The notes beneath the pieces were generated by a model. It saw only the letters and a program-made list of their open reading frames with translations. It was not told where the DNA came from and ran no database searches. A stretch of 28,067 bases of DNA from positions 1 through 28,067 of IMG/VR virus record IMGVR_UViG_3300035698_025025; one strand, written 5' to 3'. Source of the stretch: a virus. Within the stretch, counting starts at the first letter, position 1; each line of letters starts with the position of its first letter. Shown here piece by piece: positions 7,983 to 15,528 of the stretch. A program made the position numbers and the translations under genes.

Positions 7983-8575
7983 TGAGTATAGTTTTAATAG
8001 ACCGCAATATAGACTGTGACACTGTTAATAGGTTTATGTCTGTTAATATATCTAATGTGGATTGTATTATTATTGATTCATCCTTATTTATCAATGAGCT
8101 TATTGCTATAGGTTCTATCTCTACAAGTGATCCTCTTGGATCATTTAATGTTTTGAGATCTAAGATATTTAATAATGAATTTTTTAATAATAAAGATTCT
8201 ATATCTTCCATACAAATGGTAGATGAGATTATTAATCACATATATGAAGAGGATGTTGATTCTTTTCTATTAGGGGCATTCTTATATGATATTCCCGTAT
8301 TCATTGATGGCTGCGAAGTTTTTAATGATGGTAAAAGTACACATATATACATAGACTCTAATCTAGATATTAAATTTTTGACATATGCCAAGTCTAAATA
8401 TGATTTAGATGAGTCTTACTTGATTAACTATTATGATGATAATCATACCTTATTGGGATTATATAATAAAACCATTTCGGTGGTTATGAAAAAAAAAATG
8501 ATATATGAAGGACAATTATTGGATGACAAATCCCATGTTGGTTCCTTGTATAATGAATTGATTGGTACAGTATGA
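7982..8575 (+). CDS. Protein of unknown function
   Basis: The 197-residue protein is acidic and rich in Asp, Asn, Ile and Ser, with alternating hydrophobic strands and helices suggesting an alpha/beta fold. No catalytic motif, cysteine cluster or membrane segment stands out. The start overlaps the HU-like stop (TAATG) and the end overlaps the recA start (ATGA). It is therefore co-translated with recombination genes. Confidence 0.6.
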   Translation: MSIVLIDRNIDCDTVNRFMSVNISNVDCIIIDSSLFINELIAIGSISTSDPLGSFNVLRSKIFNNEFFNNKDSISSIQMVDEIINHIYEEDVDSFLLGAFLYDIPVFIDGCEVFNDGKSTHIYIDSNLDIKFLTYAKSKYDLDESYLINYYDDNHTLLGLYNKTISVVMKKKMIYEGQLLDDKSHVGSLYNELIGTV

Positions 8576-9606
8576 TAAGCAAAGACAAAGAAAGAGCTAT
8601 AAAAGTAGCTCTTTCAACTCTTAAGAAAAAATATGGTGATGACTGCTTTATAGATGCAGATAATATATCTAACCTACCTTCTATATCCACAGGGTCTTTA
8701 CTTCTGAATGAGTGTATTGGTATTGGTGGCCTACCAGAAGGCAGGGTAGTTGAAATATACGGCGGTGAATCCAGCGGTAAGACCACATTGATTACATTAA
8801 TTGGTGCAGAAGCACAAAAGAAGTATCCTGAATCATATATAGGTATTGTTGACATAGAGCATGCTTTTAATCCTGCATATGCATCTGAACTTGGGCTTAA
8901 CGTTGATGACTTATTATTTACTCAACCAGATAGTGCGGAAGAAGCACTAGATACTATGCTGTCTTTGATTAATAGTGGTGCATGTTCTGTGGTTGTGCTT
9001 GATTCTGTTGGCGGTTTGCAAACTAAGCAACAGCTTGAGAAAGGTATTGGAGAAGCTACTATGTCTGAAGTGGCAAGAATTCTTAGCCAGACTTTGCCTA
9101 AAATTGTTAAAGCAGCTAAGCATACTGATACATTGGTTATATTTATTAATCAAATTAGAGCCACTATGTCTATGTATGGCAAACCTGAAACTACAATGGG
9201 TGGAAATGCATTGAAGTTCTTTAGCTCTGTTAGGCTTGAGATGAAAAAGACTGAAGTAATGCTTAGTGGCACTGAGCCTGTTGGGCAAAGAGTTAAGATT
9301 AAAGTTGTTAAGAATAAGGTTGGTCCACCATTTGGTGTTGTTGAGGCTGATCTATACTTTGGGCGTGGTTTTGATCAATCTATTGAAATTGTAGATATTG
9401 CTATTAAGAGGGAAATAATAAGGCAGGGCGGTGCTTGGTATTATCTGGAAGATGAGACCAAATTCCAAGGCAAGACTAATCTGATTGAATATATTAATAG
9501 TAATGATGAATTATTCGAAAGCCTGAAAAGTAGAATATTTGGTGAAGATGATGAAAAAGCTGAAGTTATCAGTGGAACTAGTTCCGAAGATGAGCTGATC
9601 GGGTAA
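8572..9606 (+). CDS. recA: RecA recombinase
   Basis: The 344-residue protein is a full-length RecA homologue. Walker A is G-G-E-S-S-G-K-T-T (64-72) and Walker B is V-V-V-L-D144-S-V. D-I-E96-H-A-F-N-P carries the catalytic glutamate, and N-Q-I-R with P-E-T-T-M-G-G-N-A-L-K-F-F gives the L2 DNA-binding loop region. It lacks a long acidic tail but ends in an acidic, Ser-rich stretch. It catalyses ATP-dependent strand exchange, supporting recombination-dependent phage replication and repair. Neighbouring RuvC and Cas4-like genes fit the same pathway. The start overlaps the previous stop by four bases. Confidence 0.95.
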   Translation: MISKDKERAIKVALSTLKKKYGDDCFIDADNISNLPSISTGSLLLNECIGIGGLPEGRVVEIYGGESSGKTTLITLIGAEAQKKYPESYIGIVDIEHAFNPAYASELGLNVDDLLFTQPDSAEEALDTMLSLINSGACSVVVLDSVGGLQTKQQLEKGIGEATMSEVARILSQTLPKIVKAAKHTDTLVIFINQIRATMSMYGKPETTMGGNALKFFSSVRLEMKKTEVMLSGTEPVGQRVKIKVVKNKVGPPFGVVEADLYFGRGFDQSIEIVDIAIKREIIRQGGAWYYLEDETKFQGKTNLIEYINSNDELFESLKSRIFGEDDEKAEVISGTSSEDELIG

Positions 9607-9619
9607 CTTAAGGAAGTTT

Positions 9620-10033
9620 CTGAGTAGTGAAGAGTGGGACATGGTTAGACTTGATACATATCATAAAGCTGGAAACATCTGCCAGATATGTGGGGACAAT
9701 GGAATTTCTCAGGGGTTAAACCATGCAGTGGAATGTTATGAAGAATGGAAATATGTTTATCCAAACTATAGAAATTCTTATCTTAGACCAACACAAATCT
9801 TAAAGGAGCTAGTATGCCTTTGCCCAAGATGCCACGAAGTAAAGCATATTGGCCTTGCAAGAGTCAGGGGCCGTGGTAGAGAAGCTATGGAACATTTCAT
9901 GTTTATTAATAATCTTAGTAAGCATGTATCAAATATTGAAATCGGTCTAGCCTTTAAGGTGTGGAACGTTAGGAATAATGTTCAGTGGGATGTTTCCTGT
10001 GGACTTATTGAAAAAAATTTGGATTTAAGGTAA
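9620..10033 (+). CDS. HNH-type nuclease domain protein, likely CTG start
   Basis: The protein contains C-x2-C (I-C-Q-I-C-G), then N-H-A-V-E-C-Y-E-E-W, and C-P-R-C-H-E-V-K-H with A-R-V-R-G-R. This is the arrangement of a widespread free-standing HNH family in phages and bacteria. The first ATG is at 9641, but the frame upstream encodes S-S-E-E-W-D, which fits the conserved beginning of the family. The only plausible start giving it is CTG at 9620, with AAGGA five bases before it. The ATG at 9641 also has a modest GAAGAG six bases upstream, so 130 residues is the conservative length. It could be a homing or DNA-processing nuclease. It lies 13 bases after recA. Confidence 0.75.
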   Translation: MSSEEWDMVRLDTYHKAGNICQICGDNGISQGLNHAVECYEEWKYVYPNYRNSYLRPTQILKELVCLCPRCHEVKHIGLARVRGRGREAMEHFMFINNLSKHVSNIEIGLAFKVWNVRNNVQWDVSCGLIEKNLDLR

Positions 10034-10040
10034 ATAAAAA

Positions 10041-10511
10041 ATGAACACAAGTACACTCGAGGATGTCAAAGCTTTTCATATCGCATTTGGACACCCAGTA
10101 GAAGACTTATTAACAGTACCCGATGCTGAGACCGTAAAACTTAGGCTTAGACTAATACTAGAAGAATATATTGAACTGGTTCTTGCTACTACTAATGATA
10201 GTATGACTAGCTTTTCTATTCTCACACTACTTAATGAAGCTGATGAGTTTATTAAAAAGATGGATGAATCTGATATTGAGGTAGACCATATTGAAGTAGC
10301 AGATGCTTTAGGTGATATAAAATATGTTGTAGATGGTTCTGCTCTTGTTTATGGTATCCCTCTTGATGATGTGTCTAAAGAGATTCATAGATCTAATATG
10401 AGCAAACTTGGCGAAGATGGTAAGCCTATCTATCGCGAAGATGGTAAAATTAAAAAAGGCAAGGATTATACTGCTCCAGATATTTGTCGCATATTGGAGA
10501 ACATGTCATGA
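10041..10511 (+). CDS. MazG-like / phosphoribosyl-ATP pyrophosphohydrolase-like protein
   Basis: The 156-residue all-alpha protein has an E41-E-Y-I-E45 helix and a V-A-D88-A-L-G-D92-I-K-Y helix, giving the acidic metal site of the MazG/HisE/dUTPase superfamily. The S-N-M-S-K-L-G-E-D-G-K-P-I-Y-R-E-D-G-K segment is typical of phage and bacterial family members. It probably hydrolyses nucleoside triphosphates to monophosphates, adjusting nucleotide pools during infection or degrading a host alarm nucleotide. The exact substrate cannot be read from sequence. Confidence 0.85.
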   Translation: MNTSTLEDVKAFHIAFGHPVEDLLTVPDAETVKLRLRLILEEYIELVLATTNDSMTSFSILTLLNEADEFIKKMDESDIEVDHIEVADALGDIKYVVDGSALVYGIPLDDVSKEIHRSNMSKLGEDGKPIYREDGKIKKGKDYTAPDICRILENMS

Positions 10512-10858
10512 CTTGTAAGACTAAAGTCATAATGTGTATGCAAGATGATGAGATCGATGACATAGAGATAGATGCAGTTATTGAACATTCTACTAGGGGT
10601 TCTTCTAAATCTGGTTATCAAACAAGTATCGTTTTTCATAATTATAATAAGTCTGCTATTGCTGCCATTAATCATGAGATACTTAGCAGCATAATCCTTG
10701 TATATGCCAGTGATCTTGGTATCGTTACTAAGTCAGTAGGAATGTTAGATATTAAAGATTTTGAGATAGAATATTCATTTGGGTTTATGGATAATCGCCC
10801 TAGTGAAAGAATATCACTTGATCATTGGGACTTCTTTGTTAGTGAGAGTGCTAAATGA
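10508..10858 (+). CDS. Protein of unknown function
   Basis: The 116-residue product starts at an ATGA overlap with the MazG-like gene, with GGAGAA seven bases upstream. An upstream TTG in frame is less likely. The sequence alternates acidic turns (D-D-E-I-D-D-I-E) with hydrophobic strands, suggesting a small alpha/beta protein. Cys3 and Cys11 are its only cysteines. It overlaps the ATPase gene by four bases. No family is recognised. Confidence 0.6.
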   Translation: MTCKTKVIMCMQDDEIDDIEIDAVIEHSTRGSSKSGYQTSIVFHNYNKSAIAAINHEILSSIILVYASDLGIVTKSVGMLDIKDFEIEYSFGFMDNRPSERISLDHWDFFVSESAK

Positions 10859-11373
10859 CTACTGTTATTAATGTTTTTGCTGGCCCTGGTGCCGGAAAGT
10901 CTACTGTAGCTGCTGGTTTATTTTATGCACTTAAGATACGCGGAGTTAATGTAGAGCTAGTTACAGAGTATGCTAAAGATAAGGTTTGGGATGAGCATGA
11001 ATTTATTTTTAATAACCAATTATATCTGTTTGCTAAACAGTATAATAGGTTATTTAGATTACTCGATAAGGTTGATTATATAGTTACTGATTCTCCCATA
11101 TTGCTTAGTGCTCATTATGGATCTGATATGAGTAAATCATTTATTGATCTAGTGATAGAGACACATAATGGATTAGACTCTTTAAATTTCTTTTTAGCTA
11201 GAGATATAAATGTACAGTATAAAAATTCTGGCAGGATGCATAGTCTTGAAGAGGCAGTAGAAATTGATGTTCAAATTAAATCTCTATTAGATGATACTAA
11301 TACCGAATATTTTAATACTATATGCAGCGATGGTGTAGTTCAAGATATTATTCATCATATTGGTGATAGATAA
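10855..11373 (+). CDS. P-loop ATPase/kinase, AAA_28-like (NadR-type fold)
   Basis: The 172-residue protein has a Walker A loop A-G-P-G-A-G-K-S-T (9-17) and the segment G-V-N-V-E-L-V-T-E-Y-A-K-D, followed by D-Y-I-V-T-D-S-P-I-L-L-S. These are hallmarks of a small phage ATP-binding family related to the nucleotide or nicotinamide-riboside kinase fold. It may phosphorylate a nucleoside or cofactor precursor; the substrate is unknown. It is translationally coupled on both sides (ATGA and TAATG overlaps). Confidence 0.8.
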   Translation: MTTVINVFAGPGAGKSTVAAGLFYALKIRGVNVELVTEYAKDKVWDEHEFIFNNQLYLFAKQYNRLFRLLDKVDYIVTDSPILLSAHYGSDMSKSFIDLVIETHNGLDSLNFFLARDINVQYKNSGRMHSLEEAVEIDVQIKSLLDDTNTEYFNTICSDGVVQDIIHHIGDR

Positions 11374-11648
11374 TGAGTGATGAATTTAGTTTTGAAATAA
11401 CTGACGAAGGCTTTGATGAAGTCGAAGAAGTGGTGATCGGTCTAAATAGACAAGATGTATCTGACAATGCTATCTTTGTTTTGTATTCAAATGAAAGTGT
11501 TCTTAATGTTGTATCTAGGCCTGGATGTAAATATCATGGCATGATGGATTCACAGGCGCTTTTGTTTGATCTTATAGATTATATTAAAGATAATAATTTG
11601 GATATATTAAATCATTTCACTATTGATATAGTGAAAACTGGAAGGTAG
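11373..11648 (+). CDS. Acidic protein of unknown function
   Basis: The 91-residue protein has a highly acidic N-terminus (T-D-E-G-F-D-E-V-E-E) and a C-terminal helix/strand region. It overlaps the P-loop ATPase stop by one base. No motif is recognised. Confidence 0.6.
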   Translation: MSDEFSFEITDEGFDEVEEVVIGLNRQDVSDNAIFVLYSNESVLNVVSRPGCKYHGMMDSQALLFDLIDYIKDNNLDILNHFTIDIVKTGR

Positions 11649-11652
11649 TAAA

Positions 11653-11847
11653 ATGAGAAAGCTAGTAACAATTAGAAAAAATAGTGCTATAGAGCCAATT
11701 GATGGTGATGATGTTACAGAAAGAGCTACAGTCGATGGATGGGATCTTGTCGTAAAGAAGGGTGAGTTCTCTATTGGCGATAGCGGTGTATATTTTGAGA
11801 TAGATTCTGTCTTACCTGAGGATGATAGATATGCTTATGGGGATTGA
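11653..11847 (+). pseudogene. RNA ligase (DRB0094-like) truncated to its N-terminal segment
   Basis: Sixty-four residues remain. They read like the beginning of the DRB0094-type RNA ligases of phages and bacteria: M-R-K-L-V-T-I-R-K, then P-I-D-G-D-D, then V-D-G-W-D-L-V-V-K-K-G-E-F and V-Y-F-E-I-D-S-V-L-P. In intact relatives this is the N-terminal OB-like domain, followed by a nucleotidyltransferase domain with a K-x-D-G motif. Here the frame stops shortly after E-I-D-S and no ligase catalytic domain follows before dnaE. A strong GGAAGG ribosome binding site suggests the stub may still be translated. It could be a remnant or a retained minimal domain. Confidence 0.7.
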
Positions 11848-11944
11848 TAATGATATTAATATGCTAAAGGCCCTAGAGGATGCATGGAATGATAATCGGG
11901 ATGGTTTTGATATTAAATGTGATACTCTCGGTGATCCAAAATGA
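11831..11944 (+). CDS. Possible small protein linking RNA-ligase stub to dnaE
   Basis: A 37-codon frame (ATG 11831, alternative ATG 11837) overlaps the end of the ligase stub and ends in ATGA at the dnaE start. A GAGG lies about 10 bases upstream. It is acidic and has no known family. The coupled overlaps favour real translation, but a frame this short could occur by chance. Confidence 0.35.
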   Translation: MLMGIDNDINMLKALEDAWNDNRDGFDIKCDTLGDPK

Positions 11945-13260
11945 CTGAAACATACACTGGACTGCATCAGCATAGTGTTTATTCCGTTCTTGATGGCTTT
12001 GCAAAAGTAGAAGACATGGTTGTGCGAGCCAAAGAGCTAGGCATGAATGGCGTTTGTATTTCTGATCATGGGACTATGGCATCGGCTTTCGAATTGAATA
12101 AGCAATGCAAGAAGCATGGCATGAAGCCAATCTTTGCCAATGAGATGTATATGGCCCCTACCAGTAATCTTGTTAAGGAAAGACTAGAAGGTTATAAGCC
12201 ATCTTATCATCTAATAGTGATAGCTAAGAATGATATTGGATACAAGAACTTAATGCGCCTTACTAGTGATAGCTGGGTTAATGGTAAATATTATAAACCA
12301 AGAACTTCTATGTCTAAGTTGTCAGAGCATAGAGAAGGCTTAATTATTCTTGCTGCTTGTATTGGTGGTATGTCTCAGCAACTCTTCCTGGAGGGAAGGG
12401 TTGAGGAGGCTGAAGATCATATACTTGAAATGCAACAAATATTTGGTAGTGACTACTATCTAGAGGTTCAATATACTGGACTCAAAGAACAAGAGCTTGT
12501 TAATGACTTCTATTTTGAAATGGGAGAGAAACATGGTTTTGAGATTGTTGTTACTGCAGATTCTCATTATGTAGAGAAAACTGATTCCAAGTATCACAAT
12601 GCCCTAGTAGCTATCAACACTGGTGGAAAAATTATTGGCGAGAAGAAAGCAAATCTTACTGATGAAGATATAGATCAAGATGAATCTGGTATGTATTACA
12701 CTCCCGGTGAATATTTTATGAAATCTCATGATGACCTGGTTGATACTGGTCAGTTTGTAGATTGCATGGAGGCATTCGCTCTAAGTAATAGTATTGCTGA
12801 ACAGTGTAATGTTGAATTTATTACTGGTCAGAAATATATCCCCATAATAGAGGGTGTTAATGATGAAGATGCTGAACTTAAAATGGTTTGCGAAAATGGA
12901 CTTAGATCTTTTCTAGCGGAGCAAGATAGAGTACCAATGAGTGATGAATTAGTCTCTGAATATTGGGATAGACTATATTATGAACTTGAAATTATTGCCA
13001 AAATGGAGTTTTCTAGATACTTCTTGGTGGTCTCTGAGTATGTACAATGGTCAAAAGATAATGGTATAATGGTCGGTGGTGGTCGTGGCTCTGCTGCAGG
13101 TTCATTGGTTGCTTATACAAGTAAGATAACTAATGTAGACCCCATAAGATATGATCTACTATTTGAAAGATTCCTTTCAAGAGGTAGAGCTAAGCGTCCA
13201 CAAGTAGATTGCCCAAATTATACCTATGAAGAATATTCGAACGATAAGGAGAATGCCTAA
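11941..13260 (+). CDS. dnaE: DNA polymerase III alpha subunit, N-terminal half (PHP and start of palm)
   Basis: The 439-residue protein matches the first ~400 residues of DnaE. The PHP domain has H9-Q-H11-S-V-Y-S-V-L-D-G, S-D-H-G and T-A-D-S-H-Y metal-site elements. The beginning of the C-family palm contains G-G-G-R-G-S-A-A-G-S-L-V-A-Y and D-L-L-F-E-R-F-L. It then diverges (R-P-Q-V-D, then ~16 unrelated residues) and stops, exactly where intact enzymes continue into the catalytic P-D-x-D-x-D-F loop. The missing part is encoded at 18006-20486. Neither half alone holds a complete active site, so function requires association of the two chains. The stop overlaps the next ATG. Confidence 0.92.
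   Translation: MTETYTGLHQHSVYSVLDGFAKVEDMVVRAKELGMNGVCISDHGTMASAFELNKQCKKHGMKPIFANEMYMAPTSNLVKERLEGYKPSYHLIVIAKNDIGYKNLMRLTSDSWVNGKYYKPRTSMSKLSEHREGLIILAACIGGMSQQLFLEGRVEEAEDHILEMQQIFGSDYYLEVQYTGLKEQELVNDFYFEMGEKHGFEIVVTADSHYVEKTDSKYHNALVAINTGGKIIGEKKANLTDEDIDQDESGMYYTPGEYFMKSHDDLVDTGQFVDCMEAFALSNSIAEQCNVEFITGQKYIPIIEGVNDEDAELKMVCENGLRSFLAEQDRVPMSDELVSEYWDRLYYELEIIAKMEFSRYFLVVSEYVQWSKDNGIMVGGGRGSAAGSLVAYTSKITNVDPIRYDLLFERFLSRGRAKRPQVDCPNYTYEEYSNDKENA
13246..13251 (+). promoter_or_regulatory. Strong ribosome binding site AAGGAG for the small Cys-ended protein
   Basis: AAGGAG lies eight bases before the ATG at 13260, inside the end of the dnaE N-terminal half. It is one of the best matches to the anti-Shine-Dalgarno sequence in the window, suggesting the small protein is made at a higher level than its neighbours. 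Confidence 0.6.
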
Positions 13261-13487
13261 TGGCAAAAGAAACTAGTACGCCTAATGAGCCCGAGCAAGG
13301 TCCCGGACTTATCTGGGCTGCAGGTCATGGTGTGGGTGGCAATTGGTCACTCAAAAGAACAACAGTCGAAGACAAAATAAGGGTTAGTGATGTTAATCAG
13401 CTTAGAACTTTTATAGAACAATTATATAACCATACTCATTCATACGAGGACGTTGCAAGTACTAGTTCAAGCACTACTACTTGCTAA
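13260..13487 (+). CDS. Small protein with Ser/Thr-rich tail ending in Cys; candidate radical SAM substrate or virion protein
   Basis: The 75-residue protein has a Gly-rich N-terminal half (G-P-G-L-I-W-A-A-G-H-G-V-G-G-N-W). A central helix follows, I-R-V-S-D-V-N-Q-L-R-T-F-I-E-Q-L, with the motif Y-N-H-T-H-S-Y. The C-terminal tail is T-S-S-S-T-T-T-C. The N-x-L-R...N-H-T-H-x-Y pattern resembles short segments in phage tail or fibre proteins. The tail, with a single terminal Cys next to two radical SAM genes, looks like the modifiable core of a peptide precursor. Both readings are inference. It has a strong ribosome binding site and is coupled to the dnaE N-terminal half. Confidence 0.6.
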   Translation: MAKETSTPNEPEQGPGLIWAAGHGVGGNWSLKRTTVEDKIRVSDVNQLRTFIEQLYNHTHSYEDVASTSSSTTTC

Positions 13488-13495
13488 TTAAATTT

Positions 13496-14026
13496 ATGAT
13501 TAATGCAAAATATTTAGGTTCGGTGTGTGGTGATAATCTACATGCAACAATGGATGAGCTAGTTGCTTATCTTAGTGATGATAAAAATATTGTTATCACT
13601 AGTACTGAATTTCAAGCTACTGCCTTATACTTTAGACATCAATTGGTAACCTATGATATCTATGTTAAGTATCAAGCCTTAATCTATTCTATTAGAACTG
13701 CTCTTGCTCAGGTTGATGGACTTACTCTTGAAGAGAGGGTCAGATGTCATTACCTATCTGCAATACTTGCTATTCCAATTATTAGTGGCGAATCATATAT
13801 GGTTTATCAAAAGATTAGAGTTGATATCAATAGATATGCTGATGGCTATAAGAAATTTTCTGAACAATATCAAATAGTTAGAGACTTATGTTCTGGCCAT
13901 CCTGGTCTTAGTATTATAAGTATGCCATTTAATAGAATGATTACAGAGATGCACTCTGTATTAGAGTTTGCTGCCGATACTGATAAATCTAACGATTTAG
14001 ATATTATTGATTTTGGTCTTAGCTGA
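13496..14026 (+). CDS. Protein of unknown function in the radical SAM island
   Basis: The 176-residue product is largely helical, with a central hydrophobic stretch (Y-L-S-A-I-L-A-I-P-I-I-S-G). I recognise no family and see no precursor-binding (RRE) winged-helix signature. It starts nine bases after the small Cys-ended protein without a clear ribosome binding site, so it may rely on coupling. It ends two bases before the radical SAM start. Its fixed position between candidate substrate and maturase suggests a partner role. Confidence 0.6.
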   Translation: MINAKYLGSVCGDNLHATMDELVAYLSDDKNIVITSTEFQATALYFRHQLVTYDIYVKYQALIYSIRTALAQVDGLTLEERVRCHYLSAILAIPIISGESYMVYQKIRVDINRYADGYKKFSEQYQIVRDLCSGHPGLSIISMPFNRMITEMHSVLEFAADTDKSNDLDIIDFGLS

Positions 14027-14027
14027 T

Positions 14028-15065
14028 ATGACTAAACAAGAAATCTGGGCTAGATGGGAGTCTCATAAGAAACACATGGTGCTTACTCTTACACGTAGTT
14101 GTAATCTTAGATGTTCTTATTGTTATGAATTTAATGACGATGGTGCTTCCATACTTGTTGATAGAGGTGTATCAGAGATGTCTATATGTACTGCTATTAG
14201 TTCTATTAGAGACATAAAACCTGATATGGTTAGGTTTTATGGTGGTGAGCCATTGCTTAGGGCCGATGTTATTATGGCTGTTATGGATGAATTTCCTCAA
14301 CTTGATTTTGGTATTAATACTAACGGGATGCTTCACAGAAAACTCCCTGACGAGTATTGGGCAAGGATGCTTCATGTAGAGCTATCAATAGATGGCATAG
14401 ATGATACTACAAGAACTGAAAATCTTGATAAATATTATAAGGCTGTAGATGCTATCAGGGAGAAGGTTCCAATACAGGAAGGTATAACATGCTCTGTTAC
14501 ATTATCAGATTCATATTCTGATTATACTATATTTAATAGAATTCGAGATATCTACAATAGATTTAATATTAATGTGTTCCAAGTTGGTATAGCTACAAAT
14601 CAACAAATACATAGGTCTATTGTCATGAATGATAGTGTTTTTATTAAAAAGTATGCTGGTGAGATGATTGAAGCTTACGTTAATTCAGCGGCTTCTAATC
14701 TTCCACTTATAATAAAGGGTCGTGACCAGTTATCTGCTAATATAAATGGCAATACAGAGTGCAGTAGTTTGTCTGGTCAGTATGCTGCAGTTGATGTTGA
14801 TGGAACCATTGGCACATGCCATGTTGCATTGGGTAATAATATTGATTTGTCTAATCACAATCTTGATAATACTACTTTTGCTTGCCCATACGTTAAAGAG
14901 ACTAATCCAGAATTGGCAATTGCCCTTACTGAGAATGCTGAGTTATTAACCTTCTGCACTCTTCTTGAGACTATTAATTTTGAAATGTATATGACTGAAA
15001 ATGAGTTAGATAAGCAATCTTTTATACAGATGATTAATCATCATCTTGATAATCAAAATGCCTAA
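14028..15065 (+). CDS. Radical SAM enzyme, SPASM-like peptide/protein maturase
   Basis: The 345-residue protein has the radical SAM C25-N-L-R-C29-S-Y-C32 motif, which binds a 4Fe-4S cluster for S-adenosylmethionine cleavage. F-Y-G-G-E-P (70-75) contacts the methionine amino group. Additional cysteines at 245, 264, 286 and 310 in the C-terminal third, with V-D-V-D-G-T-I-G-T-C-H, resemble a SPASM/twitch auxiliary-cluster domain, as in RiPP maturases and anaerobic sulfatase activators. The likely substrate is a peptide or protein. ATG 14028 is used because the preceding stop lies at 14024-14026. It overlaps the next gene by eight bases. Confidence 0.85.
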   Translation: MTKQEIWARWESHKKHMVLTLTRSCNLRCSYCYEFNDDGASILVDRGVSEMSICTAISSIRDIKPDMVRFYGGEPLLRADVIMAVMDEFPQLDFGINTNGMLHRKLPDEYWARMLHVELSIDGIDDTTRTENLDKYYKAVDAIREKVPIQEGITCSVTLSDSYSDYTIFNRIRDIYNRFNINVFQVGIATNQQIHRSIVMNDSVFIKKYAGEMIEAYVNSAASNLPLIIKGRDQLSANINGNTECSSLSGQYAAVDVDGTIGTCHVALGNNIDLSNHNLDNTTFACPYVKETNPELAIALTENAELLTFCTLLETINFEMYMTENELDKQSFIQMINHHLDNQNA

Positions 15066-15528
15066 ACATGTCTATAAATACAAAAACAATAATTATATTA
15101 TAAACGAGTTCGAATTTTCTGATGCAGAAGTACAGCATCTTTTTAATTCAATGGTTAGTAATCCGGATCATTACAATGTTATTAATCCAGACTCGCCATT
15201 AGAACTTGCTAAATCACTAGCCTCTAGTGGTTATGAAATTAAATCTATATATTCCAATGAAGCATTAGTTGCTATTGTAATAATAGAACACGATCCCTCT
15301 AGTTACCCTTGCGTATCGCTTCATTTTATTAATAAGAAAGAATATAGAATATCAATGATATTGACAGACTATATTATGCGTATGAATATTAATTATTCTA
15401 CATATGTATTCTTTACTAAAAATATCTTGATTGCTAAGTATGTAGTAAAAAAATTAGGTGGTTATATAAAAAGCTTTGAGGACAATGAGTATGAAGTCAT
15501 TGTCCCTTATGGAGAAAAATGTGGATGA
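15058..15528 (+). CDS. Protein of unknown function, weak GNAT-like pattern
   Basis: The 156-residue protein shows an alternating helix/strand order, with L-V-A-I-V-I-I-E-H followed by a C-V-S-L-H-F-I strand and a late K-Y-V-V-K-K-L-G-G helix. This order is reminiscent of GNAT acyltransferases, but the acetyl-CoA-binding Q/R-x-x-G-x-G/A loop is not seen. The assignment is therefore tentative. It lies between two radical SAM genes with eight-base overlaps on both sides, implying a shared operon. Confidence 0.55.
   Translation: MPKHVYKYKNNNYIINEFEFSDAEVQHLFNSMVSNPDHYNVINPDSPLELAKSLASSGYEIKSIYSNEALVAIVIIEHDPSSYPCVSLHFINKKEYRISMILTDYIMRMNINYSTYVFFTKNILIAKYVVKKLGGYIKSFEDNEYEVIVPYGEKCG

Noticed and set aside
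13200-13260. Split intein at the dnaE break, as in cyanobacterial DnaE
   Set aside because: The N-terminal chain has only about 16 residues after the possible break, beginning C-P-N-Y, with no block A pattern. The C-terminal chain reads G-G-N-W before P-D-I-D instead of a His-Asn end followed by Cys, Ser or Thr.
15071-15078. A second TATAAATA late-promoter-like octamer
   Set aside because: It lies inside a coding gene in an AT-rich genome, with no gene starting nearby; likely chance.
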